Under the pieces are notes generated by a model. That model was not told the DNA's origin. It saw nothing but the letters and a program-made list of their open reading frames with translations, and searched no databases. From Erythrophleum ivorense (Eukaryota; Streptophyta; Magnoliopsida; Fabales; Fabaceae), in the NCBI GenBank assembly GCA_026724425.1, contig JAIUCV010000019.1, positions 7,024,211 to 7,088,210 on the forward strand: 64,000 bases of DNA, in the 5' to 3' direction. Numbering within the stretch: the stretch's first letter is position 1; each line of letters starts with the position of its first letter. Of this stretch, positions 23,401 to 35,746 are shown one piece after another. The translations under genes were made by a program, and so were the position numbers.

Positions 23401-25269
23401 CAGCCACTAATAATAAAGTAAGTTCAAGGGAGCATTTGCTAGTGACATCAAGAAACTTAGTAGTTGAGTGTATAAACTGCTATGCTATGAATGCGGCCAG
23501 CCTGGCAGCTTTCCATGCCAGTAAACTAGATATAGTCATATCAGCTCATATGGACTGTTAAAGCTGTCACAAAAGAATCAATAGTCTAGTTCCAAGGGCT
23601 AGCTCCTATAGTTCTATTCAATTATAATGGCCGTTTATGTATGGACATATCAGAAGAATATAATTGAACCTCCACCATTCCTGGGAAGAAGAAGGAGCAG
23701 CAAAAAGGAATACATCATTAAACAAGAAGATGATAATGAAGAAGAATGAAAGAATGAAGATGACTGTAAGCAGCAGGAGGACATTTGCTACCTCCAGCAC
23801 TAAATATAAAATATAAATATACCACCCCCAATGCTGAGTAAGCACACCCTGGGCAGAATTGTCATGATGATATAATACACTTATCAGCAAGATGAATCTT
23901 TTGAGAGTTATGGCAAGTAATGATATAATACTCTTTGAATGTTTATCCAGATGCAACGCAAACCAGTCACAATATAATTACCATTTGTAAAGGAAGAAAG
24001 GAAAATAATCAATAGCTGTTGTATACCTGTATGATATGGCTGCATACTTCTATGTATATATATTTTCCAAACGTTAACAAACCATTGCCATGTTTGAAAA
24101 TTAAGCAGAGTGCATGGTTGTGGAGAAGTTTTGATCTTACCGAAATAAGTTATGTTTTTCTTTATATTTTAATCATTTTATCAGTTTCCTTTAGTTTTGC
24201 AGATCCCTAATGTACAATAAGTGGACCCAATTACTATTCTTTCCAGTCGAGTCTAAACTAATGATGCTGCTTGTCAACACTAGCTCAGCAACCCCAGAAG
24301 AAAGAGCTCAAGTCTCCCATATACTGGCATCACTTTGTTCAACATTTGATAATTGCAGTCCAATCTTAGAACCTCCGAGAATTGTTAATATTTGCAAAGT
24401 AACGTTAAAAAAAAGCATCACTTACAATATTAGCGCAGCATTCACCATGGGACAGATGTTAACGCCTTAAAGAGAAGACAACGCAAGTACATACTAAGAT
24501 AATACCTACACATCCCAAATTTATAAGTAGTTTTACTTTTGAAAGCTTCATTCATGACTACTGCAATGCTTGTAAACCACGACAAGTAAATTGAACTGAA
24601 AATATATATATATATATAAAAACTCCCCACCTTCGCCACTTGAATGTTAACAGAATCTGGGATCTCCCTCTGAAGCAAAACAATCCCCGCATTTCTCACA
24701 ATCTCCAAATTCTCATCAGATAGAGTTTCAGGCCACCCACCCATGTTGGCACCACCAACGACGATAATAGAGTTCTGGCCATCCGATTGAAGCATCACCA
24801 CAGCGTGCCCAGTTGGTGCAGACCCAACAGTGGTTAGATGATCGAGCCGAACCCCACCATTTCCCAAAGCCTCAGTGATCAGCTTCCCATGTGCATCCTC
24901 ACCCACCTGACCCACGAAGTACGTTGGGTACGACAATTTGCCACCACAGGCAGCCTGGTTAGCCCCCTTTCCACCGGCGAGGGTTTGGCCGGTCTTGGCC
25001 AATATGGTCTCACCCTCTTTCGGCAACCTCTCGATCTCCACGTATATGTCGGCATTGGCGGATCCGACCACTACAAGCGGTGGGATTGTGGTGGTAACAG
25101 GGGTTGGCGTGGTTTGGCCTTGGGAAGGATTTACGGAGAAACAAAGAAGGTGGCTGTGGTGCTTCTTCTTGTTGAATCGAAGGATTTGATTTGGGTTCAG
25201 TGCTCTTGCTAACTGATTTTGGGTTATGGGTAGCCAATGACTTGCTGGTGAAAGCGTTTTTGCGTTCAT
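20431..25269 (-). CDS. RBSK: Ribokinase, PfkB carbohydrate kinase family, four exons
   Basis: Exons on the minus strand are 24631-25269, 23042-23227, 20631-20826 and 20431-20522. All junctions are GT-AG and the joined frame is open for 370 residues (the plant ribokinase is about this long). The enzyme phosphorylates D-ribose to ribose 5-phosphate using ATP. Residues 1-60 are Ser/Thr/Asn-rich and basic, fitting a plastid transit peptide. The core starts at PPLVVVGSANADIYVE (63-78), with the substrate-binding GGKGANQA at 99-106 (PfkB signature 1). The anion-hole and catalytic motif DTTGAGDTFTAAFA is at 311-324, with Asp317 as the expected base. The C-terminal KGAIPSMPDRKS is also typical. The start was chosen at MNAKT; an in-frame ATG 23 codons upstream (25338) is possible. 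Catalytic residues are intact, so it is probably functional. Confidence 0.92.
20523..20630 (-). other. Ribokinase intron 3
   Basis: Donor GTATGT, acceptor CATAACAG, 108 bases, phase 1. Reading through it stays open in one frame and would replace the conserved AAVAASL with unrelated residues, so the splice is clearly preferred. Confidence 0.85.
21294..21379. repeat. Direct repeat of 39 bases
   Basis: tgcatactttca-tgatcttcactt followed by gtgaagcacta occurs at 21294-21332 and 21341-21379 with two mismatches. It lies inside ribokinase intron 2. Confidence 0.85.
21470..22930 (+). mobile_element. LINE (non-LTR retrotransposon) 3' fragment, degenerate
   Basis: The plus-strand translation, broken by many stops, shows YKTRDDECLGLGIMIIKSIV near 21720 and LWKERNARVFHQKFLS followed by SAHGLFKGEFL near 22670-22800. 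These match the order of the C-terminal region of plant L1-type LINE polyproteins (the part after RT, with a GLG..N.. segment and a W.ERN..F segment near the end). It lies within ribokinase intron 2, antisense to that gene. The 5' part including RT is absent and no poly(A) tail is secure. Confidence 0.6.
23228..24630 (-). other. Ribokinase intron 1
   Basis: Donor GTGGGG after VAK, acceptor TATTACAG before AAKSAGV, phase 0, 1403 bases. It holds no other recognisable gene. A short (TA)n run lies at 24602-24617. Confidence 0.85.
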
Positions 25270-25339
25270 CTTTGTCTCTCGCCTCAAAAGTAGCTCCAAA
25301 GGGTTGCGTTGATCAAGCAGTTGACTTTGCTGGACCACT

Positions 25340-28300
25340 TAATTTGATAAAGAAAGTTCAACTTTTAATGAGAGGTTTCGTAAAATAAAAATAACTCAAC
25401 TTTTCAACCAAAAAATAATCCACTGCGTGCTGTGCTGTTACTGAAACACATGTTAAAGAAACAATTAAAAAAAGGGAGAGGCTTATTTGCTTTGCCCTTC
25501 CCCACCGTCGTGGAACAGAGGCATTCAAAGGTTCGGTTTGATTTGATTTGGAGTAAAAATTAAATTAAATTAATTTAATTAGTTTAATATTTTATTAAAT
25601 CTTATTAATTTTAAATTTTTATTGATTTGATTTGGTTTTTATTTAGTTTTGTTTGATTTGATTTGGTTTGGTTTATATTTTTTTTGTTTAAAAGTAATTT
25701 TTTAAAAAAAAATTATTTCTTATAATATGTAGAATTTAATTTCTAATATCTTACATCTCTTAAAATTTTGACTAATAATAAATTTAAAAAAATTTATTAT
25801 TTTTATCTCTTTTTTTTACCTAAAAAAATTTTAAAAAGTAAAAATAAAAATAAAAATAATATCTTATAATAAAATAGTATAAATAATTTATATATTTTTT
25901 GAACCATATAAAAAATATAACTTTGATACAAGTTTAATTAACAAAAAATTCTATTAATCCAAAAAGAAATAAAATATTAAATTTTAATTAATTACAAATT
26001 TAATGGTTCGATTTGATTTGGTTAATCGAATCAAATATAAAAAAAAATCGACAACCAAATCGATTTAATTAATTTTACAATCACAAAAATCAAACCAAAG
26101 TAAATCAATTTTTAATTAATTTTATTCAATTTTTAACAGTTTGGTTCGATTTATTTTGATCTAATTGATTTGGTTCGTTTTGTTCACCCTTACCGTGCAG
26201 GATACGGATTCTATTTTCAACAGGTTAAACTTTTTACAGCAATGCGTAATTAAAACGACAACTTCACGTTCAAAGAATCTGAGCCGCTCTTACAATCCAG
26301 TACATGAGAATTAGCCACGTTGCAGTTGAACTTTTTCATTCATTTGTCCTCTCTGGAACCAAGTATAAACGATGCCCTTTTGTGTAATTTTCATCGAAAA
26401 TAAAGCCAAATCCCAATGGATTGGCTTGTTAAACCAACCAATTCGGTGGATTGGGTTGGTTTTCTCTTTGAAAAATTGTTTTAGTAGAATCATTTTTAAC
26501 TTGACTACCCTAATCCACCTAATAGACAAGCTGGCTTGTCAGACTTCCTCTTTTTTTATTACTATTTTTGTTAACCTAGACTAAACAAAGCGTCTAACCA
26601 AGTAGTGAAGCAGAGGCTACAAAGCATCCAGAGCTTTGTCTTCATTTGAAGTCTTCAAAAGCAAGATAGTGAGAGATAGAGTTAGCATTCCTCATTCTTC
26701 GTCAGTTCTTCTTCTTCATCCTCCTTTAGTTCATCTTTCCATCTTCTCTCACTGACAATCAAATCATAAAGAGAGAGAGAGATTAGAACTTCAAAGATCT
26801 CTAAGAAGAATTAAGATTTTCATATCTATCTGATATCGTTGCATACCTCTAGCCAATAATGACTTTGTTCAACAGCAATAAGACAACACCATTTTTTGGT
26901 TTCCTCAAAGTTATAGTTGCACCTGTTTTCTCCTATAATTAAAACATATGTTGTGGTTTGGTGACGTGAGGATGTTATTATTTAGTTATTGTAATATCAA
27001 AGAAGAAAATTTAGAAATAACAATAAATAAAAATTTAAAAATATATAATTGATTCATTTTTTTTTATTTTAGTGGGTTGAGTGGACTAGCCCGTTTAATC
27101 CATTAGGTGAAATAGGTTCAAGATCCTAACCTGCTTAACTAGATGAGTTTAAACGAATTACTATATTCAATTCATAACTAATTGTGAGTTGGCTATCATA
27201 GATTGAGTTGGCCCATTTAATAGCTTTAGTAGACTTTCACAGTAGAAATAAAAAATGTCATATGCAAACTTCCATTTGGCATTGAACTTTGGTCTACATT
27301 CACAAGCTTCTCTCTATGTTTTGGACCCATTTTCACTGGTTGATCACACCAAATAGAGCTTCTCTTTGTGCAACTTGTTCATTAACTTTGGAGATTAAAG
27401 ATAGATCAATGCTCTTTCATTTGATGCCATTGTTGTTTGAGGTAAAATTGATAGGTGTGAAAAATACATGTTTGTTTTTTTACTTTAAGATTAGAATATA
27501 GAAGGCTAAATCATATGGTTCTTTATGCATTTTTTTGTGTATTTTGATAAGGAGTTGCTGACATAAGGTAAAAATAGCTTCAGGATCAAAAAGGATGAAA
27601 TTCTGCACTATGTAATGCCTACTTATTTTGTTGTGCATGGGTCATGCATTTGATAGGAGATAGTAGCTGAAGCCAAAGGATTAGATAGGTAATCCAACAT
27701 GGCTCGTGTAAAAACAAAGTGCTAAAGATAATGTGCACACAACCCCCTCGTGCAATTAGGTATAATTGGAAAGAAAAAGTGCAACCCTAGGTAAGACCAG
27801 AAAGGAGGCAATTTGACGGACGTTTCAATCAAGGCAGAGCTCTAAAGAATGGTTGACACTGGAAAATTTGGAATTCCATCCAAACACTGCTGTGCCATGC
27901 TGAATAGTTTTTCTTTTATCTACTTCACTTTTCTTCTATTGTTGTGAATTCACTCAATTTAGTTTTTAGGATTTTATTTTTTATCATGAGTAGAAAATCC
28001 TTTAAATTTAAGGTTTGGATGGAATTGTTTAGGAATTGTGCTTGAATTGAGATACTTGTGTATTGATTTATATTTCTTTTAATCTATTGTTTAGTCTATT
28101 AATTATTACAAATTGTTGGCCACTGTTGCAAAATCTAATTCATGGTGAGAACTGAAAAATGAATTGCTATACAAGATCACTTGGACAATAGACTTAGGTT
28201 TGAATTTTATAAAGATATATATCATATCTAAACATATAATAACTTATATGCATGCCAAGTTGCTATATGCAAATATACACTAAATTTTATTGAATTTAAA

Positions 28301-28878
28301 GGGTTTAGGTTAAGAATCTATAATCATAAAAGTAGACATAAGACTAGTATAAATACACATGTTTTATCTTAAAACTGAATTATGCATATATAAGAGAATT
28401 AGTTGTTAATTAGGATAGAGGTTAATTTCATGAGTTAATCTTTGTTTACTTATAGAAAATAAATAATGAAATCTAAACTCCAAAACTTTTTATAATTAAG
28501 TAGTCAAGTTATTTATTTTCACTCGTTACGATTAGTTTCTTATTTTATAATTAGTTTGATTAAATTTAGTTGATTTTTTAGATAATAAGTGTAATTTAAA
28601 AAATTGGTATCTAATTAACCTTTTTAGTAAGACGATATTTAACTCATTTATATATTATTTATATGATCCTTGAACTTGCAGAAAATCACCAACAAAAATT
28701 ATCAACAAAAAATCTTGTTCGTGAGCCACTGGTGCCGTTTATGTTGCAGTAAAATGTTGTTCCCAGGAGTCATTTGATTGGAAAAAAATTTGCTTCGGTG
28801 TAGATATTACCTGATCTGTTATTAATGAGTATATATTTTTATTGTAGTTGATTTTAACGTTCTTTTTTTTTTCTGGGC
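25340..28878. other. Region upstream of the ribokinase gene and intergenic DNA
   Basis: Holds the 5' flank of the ribokinase gene and AT-rich DNA. Short frames at 26311-27501 show no family motif. A GAGAGA run at about 26771-26783 and several ggttggattgg-type stretches are repeat-like. Confidence 0.5.
25530..26190. repeat. AT-rich block bounded by ggtttgatttgg motifs
   Basis: Multiple copies of ggttcggtttgatttgattt and variants at 25530-25680 and again at 26000-26175 flank a very AT-rich core. This is repetitive, low-complexity sequence of a kind common in plant intergenic DNA. It may be an eroded non-autonomous transposon, but termini and target duplications are not clear. Confidence 0.4.
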
Positions 28879-29118
28879 TTAAATAAGTATAGTAAGTGGA
28901 ATTCTAAAGCTCCCTCGGTGAAAATAAAATATGACTACAGATTGAACCGAAGTAGGCAGATGGGGAGAAACACTTGCCGTTCTAACATTCAAGTATAACG
29001 GAAGAGCCACAGAATCATTGTAGAGGCAAATATTTATTGCATTTCCAAATTCCTTCGGTTTAACTCTTACAATATCTCTTTGAGATATGGAGTAACGTGC
29101 CCCAGTCTGTACCTGCAA
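28879..29118 (-). CDS. Unrecognised exon-like open frame (79 codons)
   Basis: The frame reads VQTGARYSISQRDIVRVKPK then FGNAINICLYNDSVALPLYL. On the minus strand it follows a plausible acceptor (taaagtattgcag, then GTACAGACTGG). Composition is protein-like in an otherwise AT-rich stretch. The family is not recognised and no partner exon can be joined with confidence. Could be an exon of a host gene or a relic. Confidence 0.3.
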   Translation of the reverse strand: MQVQTGARYSISQRDIVRVKPKEFGNAINICLYNDSVALPLYLNVRTASVSPHLPTSVQSVVIFYFHRGSFRIPLTILI

Positions 29119-29746
29119 TACTTTATGCCTGCCAACTTGGCCTCAGTTCAACATCTGTTTTCTCTAAATACTTTTTTTTTTTGTTTAGAAAATACCTTTG
29201 TTCCATAATCCATACATTTGGTTCATTCCACGTATAATAAAATTTTTAAAAAATTATTTATACATAATGTAAATTTTAAAAAATTATTTATATAAAAAGT
29301 AAATTTTATAAAATTCATTTAATTGACATATTACCCTATCATTAATAAAGATTTACTAATGGCAGGGATATTTGTATAAATTTAAAAATTTAAAAGAGTT
29401 TTATTGTTAAATCTTGAAGATCAAAAAAAATTTTTACATATAGAATTTTATACATCTTAGCCTACATTTAAATTTTAGAACTATATATATATATATTTAT
29501 AATTCTTCAGAAATATCCATCATATTCAAGTTTAATTAGTATTTAAGGTAAAAAAAATTCAATTCTGTTGAGATCTAAGAGATTATGTTCTAATTTATTT
29601 TACATTTTAATGCATTCTATTTGACCAAGTTTGCTAACAATATATTGTTTCACTAAGTATCCAGTTTAGCTTGCACATGTCCATAGCTAATTAACATATA
29701 TGATTTTCAAATTTTTAATACAAAACTAAAGAATAAGATACACCTA

Positions 29747-29749
<3 letters not shown>

Positions 29750-29798
<49 letters not shown>
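29750..29798. repeat. (AT)n microsatellite
   Basis: An uninterrupted run of about 24 AT units. Confidence 0.95.
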
Positions 29799-29804
<6 letters not shown>

Positions 29805-30659
29805 GTAAAAGTAATACAGTTTATTTTTTTACGTAACAAACGCAATTTTAATGTATTTATTAATCATTATTCGTTAATTTTTTAGTTTTTCTTACGTTAC
29901 TTTTTATGTCAAATTTAGATTCAATTTACATGTCTATTTGGCCAAGTTTATATGAGGAAATTAAGCTGCTTATTTTCTTAAGAATACTTATTTTAAAGTC
30001 TTAAGGTGTTTGGTGTTGCTTAATAAAATAAGCTACTTTTGAGTAGTTGCAAGAGTTGACCACTGTAAAAAGAAAGTAGGGAATTATAACTTCTTTGTAG
30101 ATGCAAAAGAAGAAAGTCACACATTTTCATTCAATTTTTTTAGAAGGCATAAATTCATTGCTTAAAATAACGGTGGCTACAAAAAATTGTGAAATTGTTA
30201 GATCTAATACTAAAGTAAAATATTTATAATTTTCTTGTTTCACTATCCTGTCTCTTGGATTAAAAATTGTCACTGCGCTCATCCAGTTGCAAGAAGGCAA
30301 TTATTTTTATTCCCTTACATATTAAATTTGTCTAATTCTCTGATAGTATAAGGGTCTTGAGTTTCAGAAATGAGAACAAATAAAAAACTCCACCTAATAA
30401 AGAGGAACATAAACTTATAAGGGTCTTACCCTTATATATTTATTTTGATTTTATGTATTAAATGATTTTATTTTGTTTAAAATATTTTACATATTATAGT
30501 ATTTTTATATTTTAATTAGATAAAAAATTAAAAATTAAATTAAATTTAATCACAACATACATTTAAAATTAGTTATCCGCTCAAATGATATTAATTGGAA
30601 AGTTAAATCTATATACGCATTTTTTTAGTAATTTATTTGTAGAAAGTACATTGTTTAAA

Positions 30660-30890
30660 AAGATATTTCAAACACAATAATATTAATAAAAATTCTTATT
30701 AAATAATTTTGCAAGCACAAATTACTTCTTTTTTATGGTACTTTTAAAAAACTTCGTTTAAAAAAATATTATTTAAAATAAACAAAAATCCACACCAATT
30801 CTCAAAGAGTCTTAAGTAATATTCATTAAATAACTTAACCTTGCTAATAAGCAGTATTTTTTTTTTTGGATTGCAGTTTAATGTTGTGGT
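30660..30890 (+). repeat. Dispersed repeat, copy 1
   Basis: Shares with 38150-38410, in the same order and strand, acaataatattaataaaaat, aataattttg, aaacaaaaatc-like and cttgctaataa segments plus ggattgcagtttaatgtt. Divergent but collinear over about 230 bases. Type unknown, possibly an eroded MITE. Confidence 0.55.
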
Positions 30891-33118
30891 CTTTCTTTTT
30901 TGTTTTTTTTTTGAAAATTTACATCCAAAAACTTAGATTTTATAAGATTTACAATAAGAGAATCTTGTAATTATTTCCAAAGACCAAAATTACTATCAAA
31001 TTTTAAGGCACTTACTATTAGGATTAGGAAAATTACTATTACTTTATATAACCAATTTGTATCATTTCCTTTCTAGGGTGATAAAATTACAACTATTGTA
31101 AAATATTTTGCAACAGTTTTTAGCTCGTTTCTAGGAGTTCAGATAAATTTATTTTTACTTAAAATTTTTATAACATAAAGTTCATATTATAAGCTTTCCG
31201 TAAATATCTAATTTGCATAAATAGAAGTTATGTAGCCAAAGTTATGAATTTTTGAATTTTGGCCCATATTATGTTAAAAGAGGCCAAAATTAGTTATATA
31301 GCTCTTTTATATAAATGGGTCTTGAATGATGTAACGCCCAGCATGTTATAAAAACATCGAAACAGGTCGGTTTGAAAAGCAAGTCTCTTGAGATGAGTGA
31401 TTCAATGCCAAATAAAATTTGGATAAAATTTTAAATAATAAAAAATGAGGATTTGAGCCTTGAGTTACCCAGAAACCGGAGTTGGAGTGATTCAAAAAAT
31501 TTGCCGAAAGGCCAGTGGTATTTTCGTAAATAAGTATAATTTTGGAAAAACACTTAGGAGGCTTTTTAAATGAAAATTTTAAGTTGCCTAGAATTCTCAG
31601 AGGCCCCAAAAACCATGAGAAGCCTCGGGACCGGTGAAGCCCCTCCAATATACTTTTTTTGACGTCGATTGACTCTAACTTTAACTTGTTCATTCGGGAA
31701 AGTTTTAGCTCTGATTTGAGTAATTTCAAAAGTATTTTATTAAATTGGAAACCTAACTTTTATGATAGAAAAGACGGTTCTAAAAAAGGAGTTAAAATGA
31801 AGCCAAACTAGAAATGCAATTACGGAATGGCAAAAATAAAAACAAATTATCAAAGGAAGCTTTTAAATTCTCCTTTTTAAGCCACGTTCATTATCTCCCT
31901 CCCTAAACTGACCTTCTTCTACCTAAATCTCAGAAAAAGAGCTGCTGTCTTGGGCGCACAAAGAGGGGGAAAAGAGGGAGGAAGAAAAGCTAAAGAAATG
32001 TGAGAAAGTGTAGGATTTTGCTACTTTTTCCTCTTGAAACTTCATTCTCCTCTTCTTGCTTCATCTTTCCAAGGTTTTAATGCAATTTTTGCTACTGATT
32101 TGGGGTCAAACCAGAGGAGAGAAATTCAAAATTCAAGGAGGAGGAAGAGGGAAGAGGAAGAACTCTTGAAGAAGGCTTGATTTAAGGTGAATTCTTGACT
32201 TTCCATCACCTCTCCGTCTTGTTCCCTTAGTGTGTGTGTTAGGTCAGACCAAAGCCATGAGAGGGGAGGAGATTTTGTTCTGAAATGAAAGGGAATTGAG
32301 AGTTTTAAACCATGGGGAGTTGGGAAATACCAAGAAATTATATGAAAAACTAGTAAAACTCAAATTAAAAAGTGTAGGGTGCTTGAACATAGTTTAAAAT
32401 ATAGGTTGATTCAAGACTTTTCTATCATATGTGAATGTTTGTTTGAGTTTCTAAGACTCCTAGAAAGCCTTCCAAGTGCCCCATCTATTAAGAAAAAATC
32501 CCAAATTCCATGGGTCTTTAATGGAAGAATAAATCGGTCAAGACCTTTAGAGATAGTTAGATGATGTTTTAAATGATTCTAAGCTTGATTTGAGACTTTA
32601 TATGATAAAATAAGATAGGAGAAACCCTTGAGAAAAATTTAGAAGCCTTAAGTTGGGAGATGAAATAATGGCTTCCATAATGTAACCTTATGAAGCAACA
32701 TGGACCTAAGTTTGTAAAAGTGAGTGTGTGATAGCTTCAAGGACTTTAAATGAGATCAAGAGGTCTAAATATGGCAAGAGAATGGAACCAAGAATATTAA
32801 TGATGGTAGTTGCTTTATTATGACATTAATGGAACCATATTGTGACAAATAGCATAAAGTGTATTCTTGAGAATGAGTTGGAAGTCCTAACTTATTCCAA
32901 GAGTATAATTGAGTGTTGTTTCTTGTAAATAGGCCAAGGAAATCTAACCTCACCTCATTGTGCTTGTGGAACCGAAAAGGAGAAAGAACAAACAAGGTAA
33001 AGCTTGAATTTGTACTAAGGTAGCTCTCCATCTTTTTTTGTTTTATTTTTTTATTGCATATATGTCATTGTGTGCTTGTGTGTCTATGTATATGTTTGAG
33101 ACATGCCACTTGATGCTA

Positions 33119-35517
33119 TGTTGCTATTTTGGTACTGATAAGCATGATTTTTATGTATTTTATTTCCCTTAACTTAAGCATTTTAAATGTTAAATAAGGC
33201 TTAATGAGTTTTCTTAGATGGATAATTGTTTTTTATAGCCACTTTTGCACTCTAGGAATTTAATTACAAAATTAATGAATTTTAATGCATAATTTTATCT
33301 TAAATAATTCATTCCTTTTGTGCAGAATTTGTATCTCATGCTATGGTATTGAAATAGAGAAAAAAAAGACCCAAGTCTACAACACATTCCCGTACTTGAA
33401 GCAACAAAGGCAAAGCAAGACACAAGCACCACTCCCTCGTTCACGTAGCACAAGAAGCATGAGGACGTTGGAATGAGTAGGAAACCATGAAGAAGCTCTT
33501 GAACAGAATAAACACACGAGCATAGCCAAATGTGGAAATAGAAGAGAGTGGAACCATGAGTTTGCATGGAGCAGAAGCATGAATCTAGCTTTGAGTGAGT
33601 TCTAGTTAGAATGGGAAAGAGCATCAAGTTGAAAAGAGCTTGGGCAGCTCTCATGTAAGCTACACGAGCAAAAATAGAGGAAGCAACTCGTGAAGTACAA
33701 ACACAAGTAAGGAATAGCTACATGAGACTTGAATAGAAGTAGCAGCACGTGGAAGAAATCATGTGGCTGAGCAAAATAGAGGAGAAGAAGCTCCAGGACA
33801 ATGCAGCAACTAAAGGACTAAACACTTAAGGCAGCTCGTGTGAGGAACCTTGTGGAAAAGGAGCTTGGGAACAGATTATATACACACACATCCTCCATGC
33901 AGTTGCTACATGAGATGAGAAGCAGAATGGTTCTATTTTGAAAAGGATGAAGAAGCTACGTGGTATAAGAAGAAAAATACATGTAGAACGTGCATGGAGA
34001 AGAGAAGTCCTGGAGGTTGCTTCTTCATCATCTCTCTCGGACAAAACGCTGCAGCTGCAGGGGAGAGGCGCCAAGAAGAAACCGGACCTGGAGGAGCTGA
34101 GAGAGAGACGGAGCTGCTGTGTTCATTTGTTCATATCCATTGCTGGAAAGCTGGAGAAGACCACAGGGAGAGCTGCCTCATTGATTCTTCTTCAGTTTCT
34201 TCGGACTCTCCTTAGCCTTTCATACACACAGGGACTATGCAGAGGTAGGAAGCTAATGGAGGGAAGACGTTGAAAACGCTAGAAGAATGTGTAGAAGCTT
34301 AGAGGATACTCGAGCAGAATGAACGAAGAAAAGAAGAAGCTACGTGGGAAGCTCGCATGAAATATTATAAAACAAAATGAGGTGGGGCCCACGTTCATAT
34401 ACACAAGAAGGAAGAATGAATACGTGGAGAAGAGCTGAAAAGAAGCACGTGGAGTCACTTAAAAAATCACGTGGGAAGCATTTTCACGCTATATACACTG
34501 GGGGATTCATTCACTCAGGAGGAATCAACCATCATATTCACATTCACGCCCCTTTCGTACAGCAGCCACCCATCTCACGCCCCCATCTCATCCATCCTCC
34601 ATTCTCCATCTCCATCTCACCAAAATGAAGCTCTAATCTCCATTTGTGGCTAGCTAGGAAGAAGGCACTTGAGTTGAAGCTTGAATCCATGGATAAACTC
34701 AGAATTTTGGCTAAGGATTTCTATTTTTTCTACACTTTTTTTCTTTCATATATTGTCTTGTTTAAGTTGTATTTGATTGAGAAATTGTGTAATTATAATT
34801 AGTGGCTGTTTAGACTCTAATTAGGAAACCTTTTGTTGATTAATTGGTTGGTTAAATACTTAATTTGTCAATTTCTTACAATTACCCATGTATGCAATCA
34901 AGGTGTTTGATGAAATGCACGTGAGAGATTGAACCTTTAATTGTTTAATTAGAGGACTCCTTGGTGTTTAGTTGTTTAATTAGACATTTTTGGATGATGG
35001 TTTAGAGGTTAATTACTCAGTTAATCAATCGAATTGGGTGTTCATTGATCTTAAAACAAGAGTTAGCAATTTAATGCGAGGTTGAGTTCTCAATTCAACA
35101 TTAGATTGTTAATTTCTTGATTCTTGAGTGTTAACTTAAGATACAATTGCCATGAACACAATTAGAGATTCTTAGGCTAAAATTAATCACAATTGGATTA
35201 GGATAAGGATAGTGGATACCAAGGGACGATTCCAAAGCTAGTCACAAAACCATCCTCCACCCATAATTCATCTAACTAGGTAGGATTTAGGAACTTTATT
35301 TTAAATTCATTTTACTTAGTTCAATTAGATTGAAAACCCCCTAAATTAGTAAGTTCTAGGATCTTTATACACTTAGAAAATCCAATTAAACATGCCACTC
35401 CATTTCCGAGGGAGATGACCTAGGTTGTACCACTAGCTACATATTTAGTTCAACTTAGTTTTATTTTGAGGGTTGCGCGACAGACCAACTCAAAAATTTG
35501 TTGCTATTTTGGTACCA
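33119..35517 (+). mobile_element. 2.4 kb non-coding insertion flanked by 17-base direct repeats
   Basis: tgttgctattttggtac occurs at 33119-33135 and again, identical, at 35501-35517. The inserted DNA begins TGATAAGCATGATTT, like the LTR start of the Athila-type element at 47404 (TGATAAGTGC). Its end region (gagggagatgacctaggttg then gcgcgacagacc) resembles the last part of large gypsy/LARD LTRs. The middle (33390-34640) is purine-rich, with gcacgtgg-type motifs, and shows no conserved coding. Probably a solo LTR or LARD fragment inside the older LTR. The 17-base flank is longer than the usual 5-base duplication. Confidence 0.5.
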
Positions 35518-35561
35518 ATATGTTTTCTTGAATGTCATTGAATTGTAGAAATGGCTCATAA

Positions 35562-35746
35562 GGGTGAGGTAGTGCTAAAAGTCTCTTAATGTGGGTAAGG
35601 AGATGCCAAAAGTCTCATGACATGGGTGAGACAAAGCCAAGAGTCCTTTGGATGCGTGAGGCTAAGTCAAAAGTCCCAAGAACCAAGAGTAAGGTAATCC
35701 AAAAGTCCTAAAAATAGGGTGAGGTCAAACCAAAAGTCCCTAGAGC
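35562..35746 (+). repeat. Minisatellite, six units of 30-33 bases
   Basis: Units start at 35562, 35593, 35624, 35654, 35687 and 35717. Each follows the pattern gggtgaggt-nnnn-ccaaaagtcc plus a variable tail. It lies inside the solo-LTR block just after the inserted segment. Confidence 0.85.

Larger units (their letters stand above)
29119..31329. other. AT-rich intergenic DNA
   Basis: No gene seen. It contains the (AT)n run and one member of a dispersed repeat pair listed separately. Confidence 0.5.

Noticed and set aside
33938..34273. A 111-codon plus-strand frame
   Set aside because: It lies in the purine-rich middle of a non-coding LTR-like insertion and is basic low complexity without motifs.
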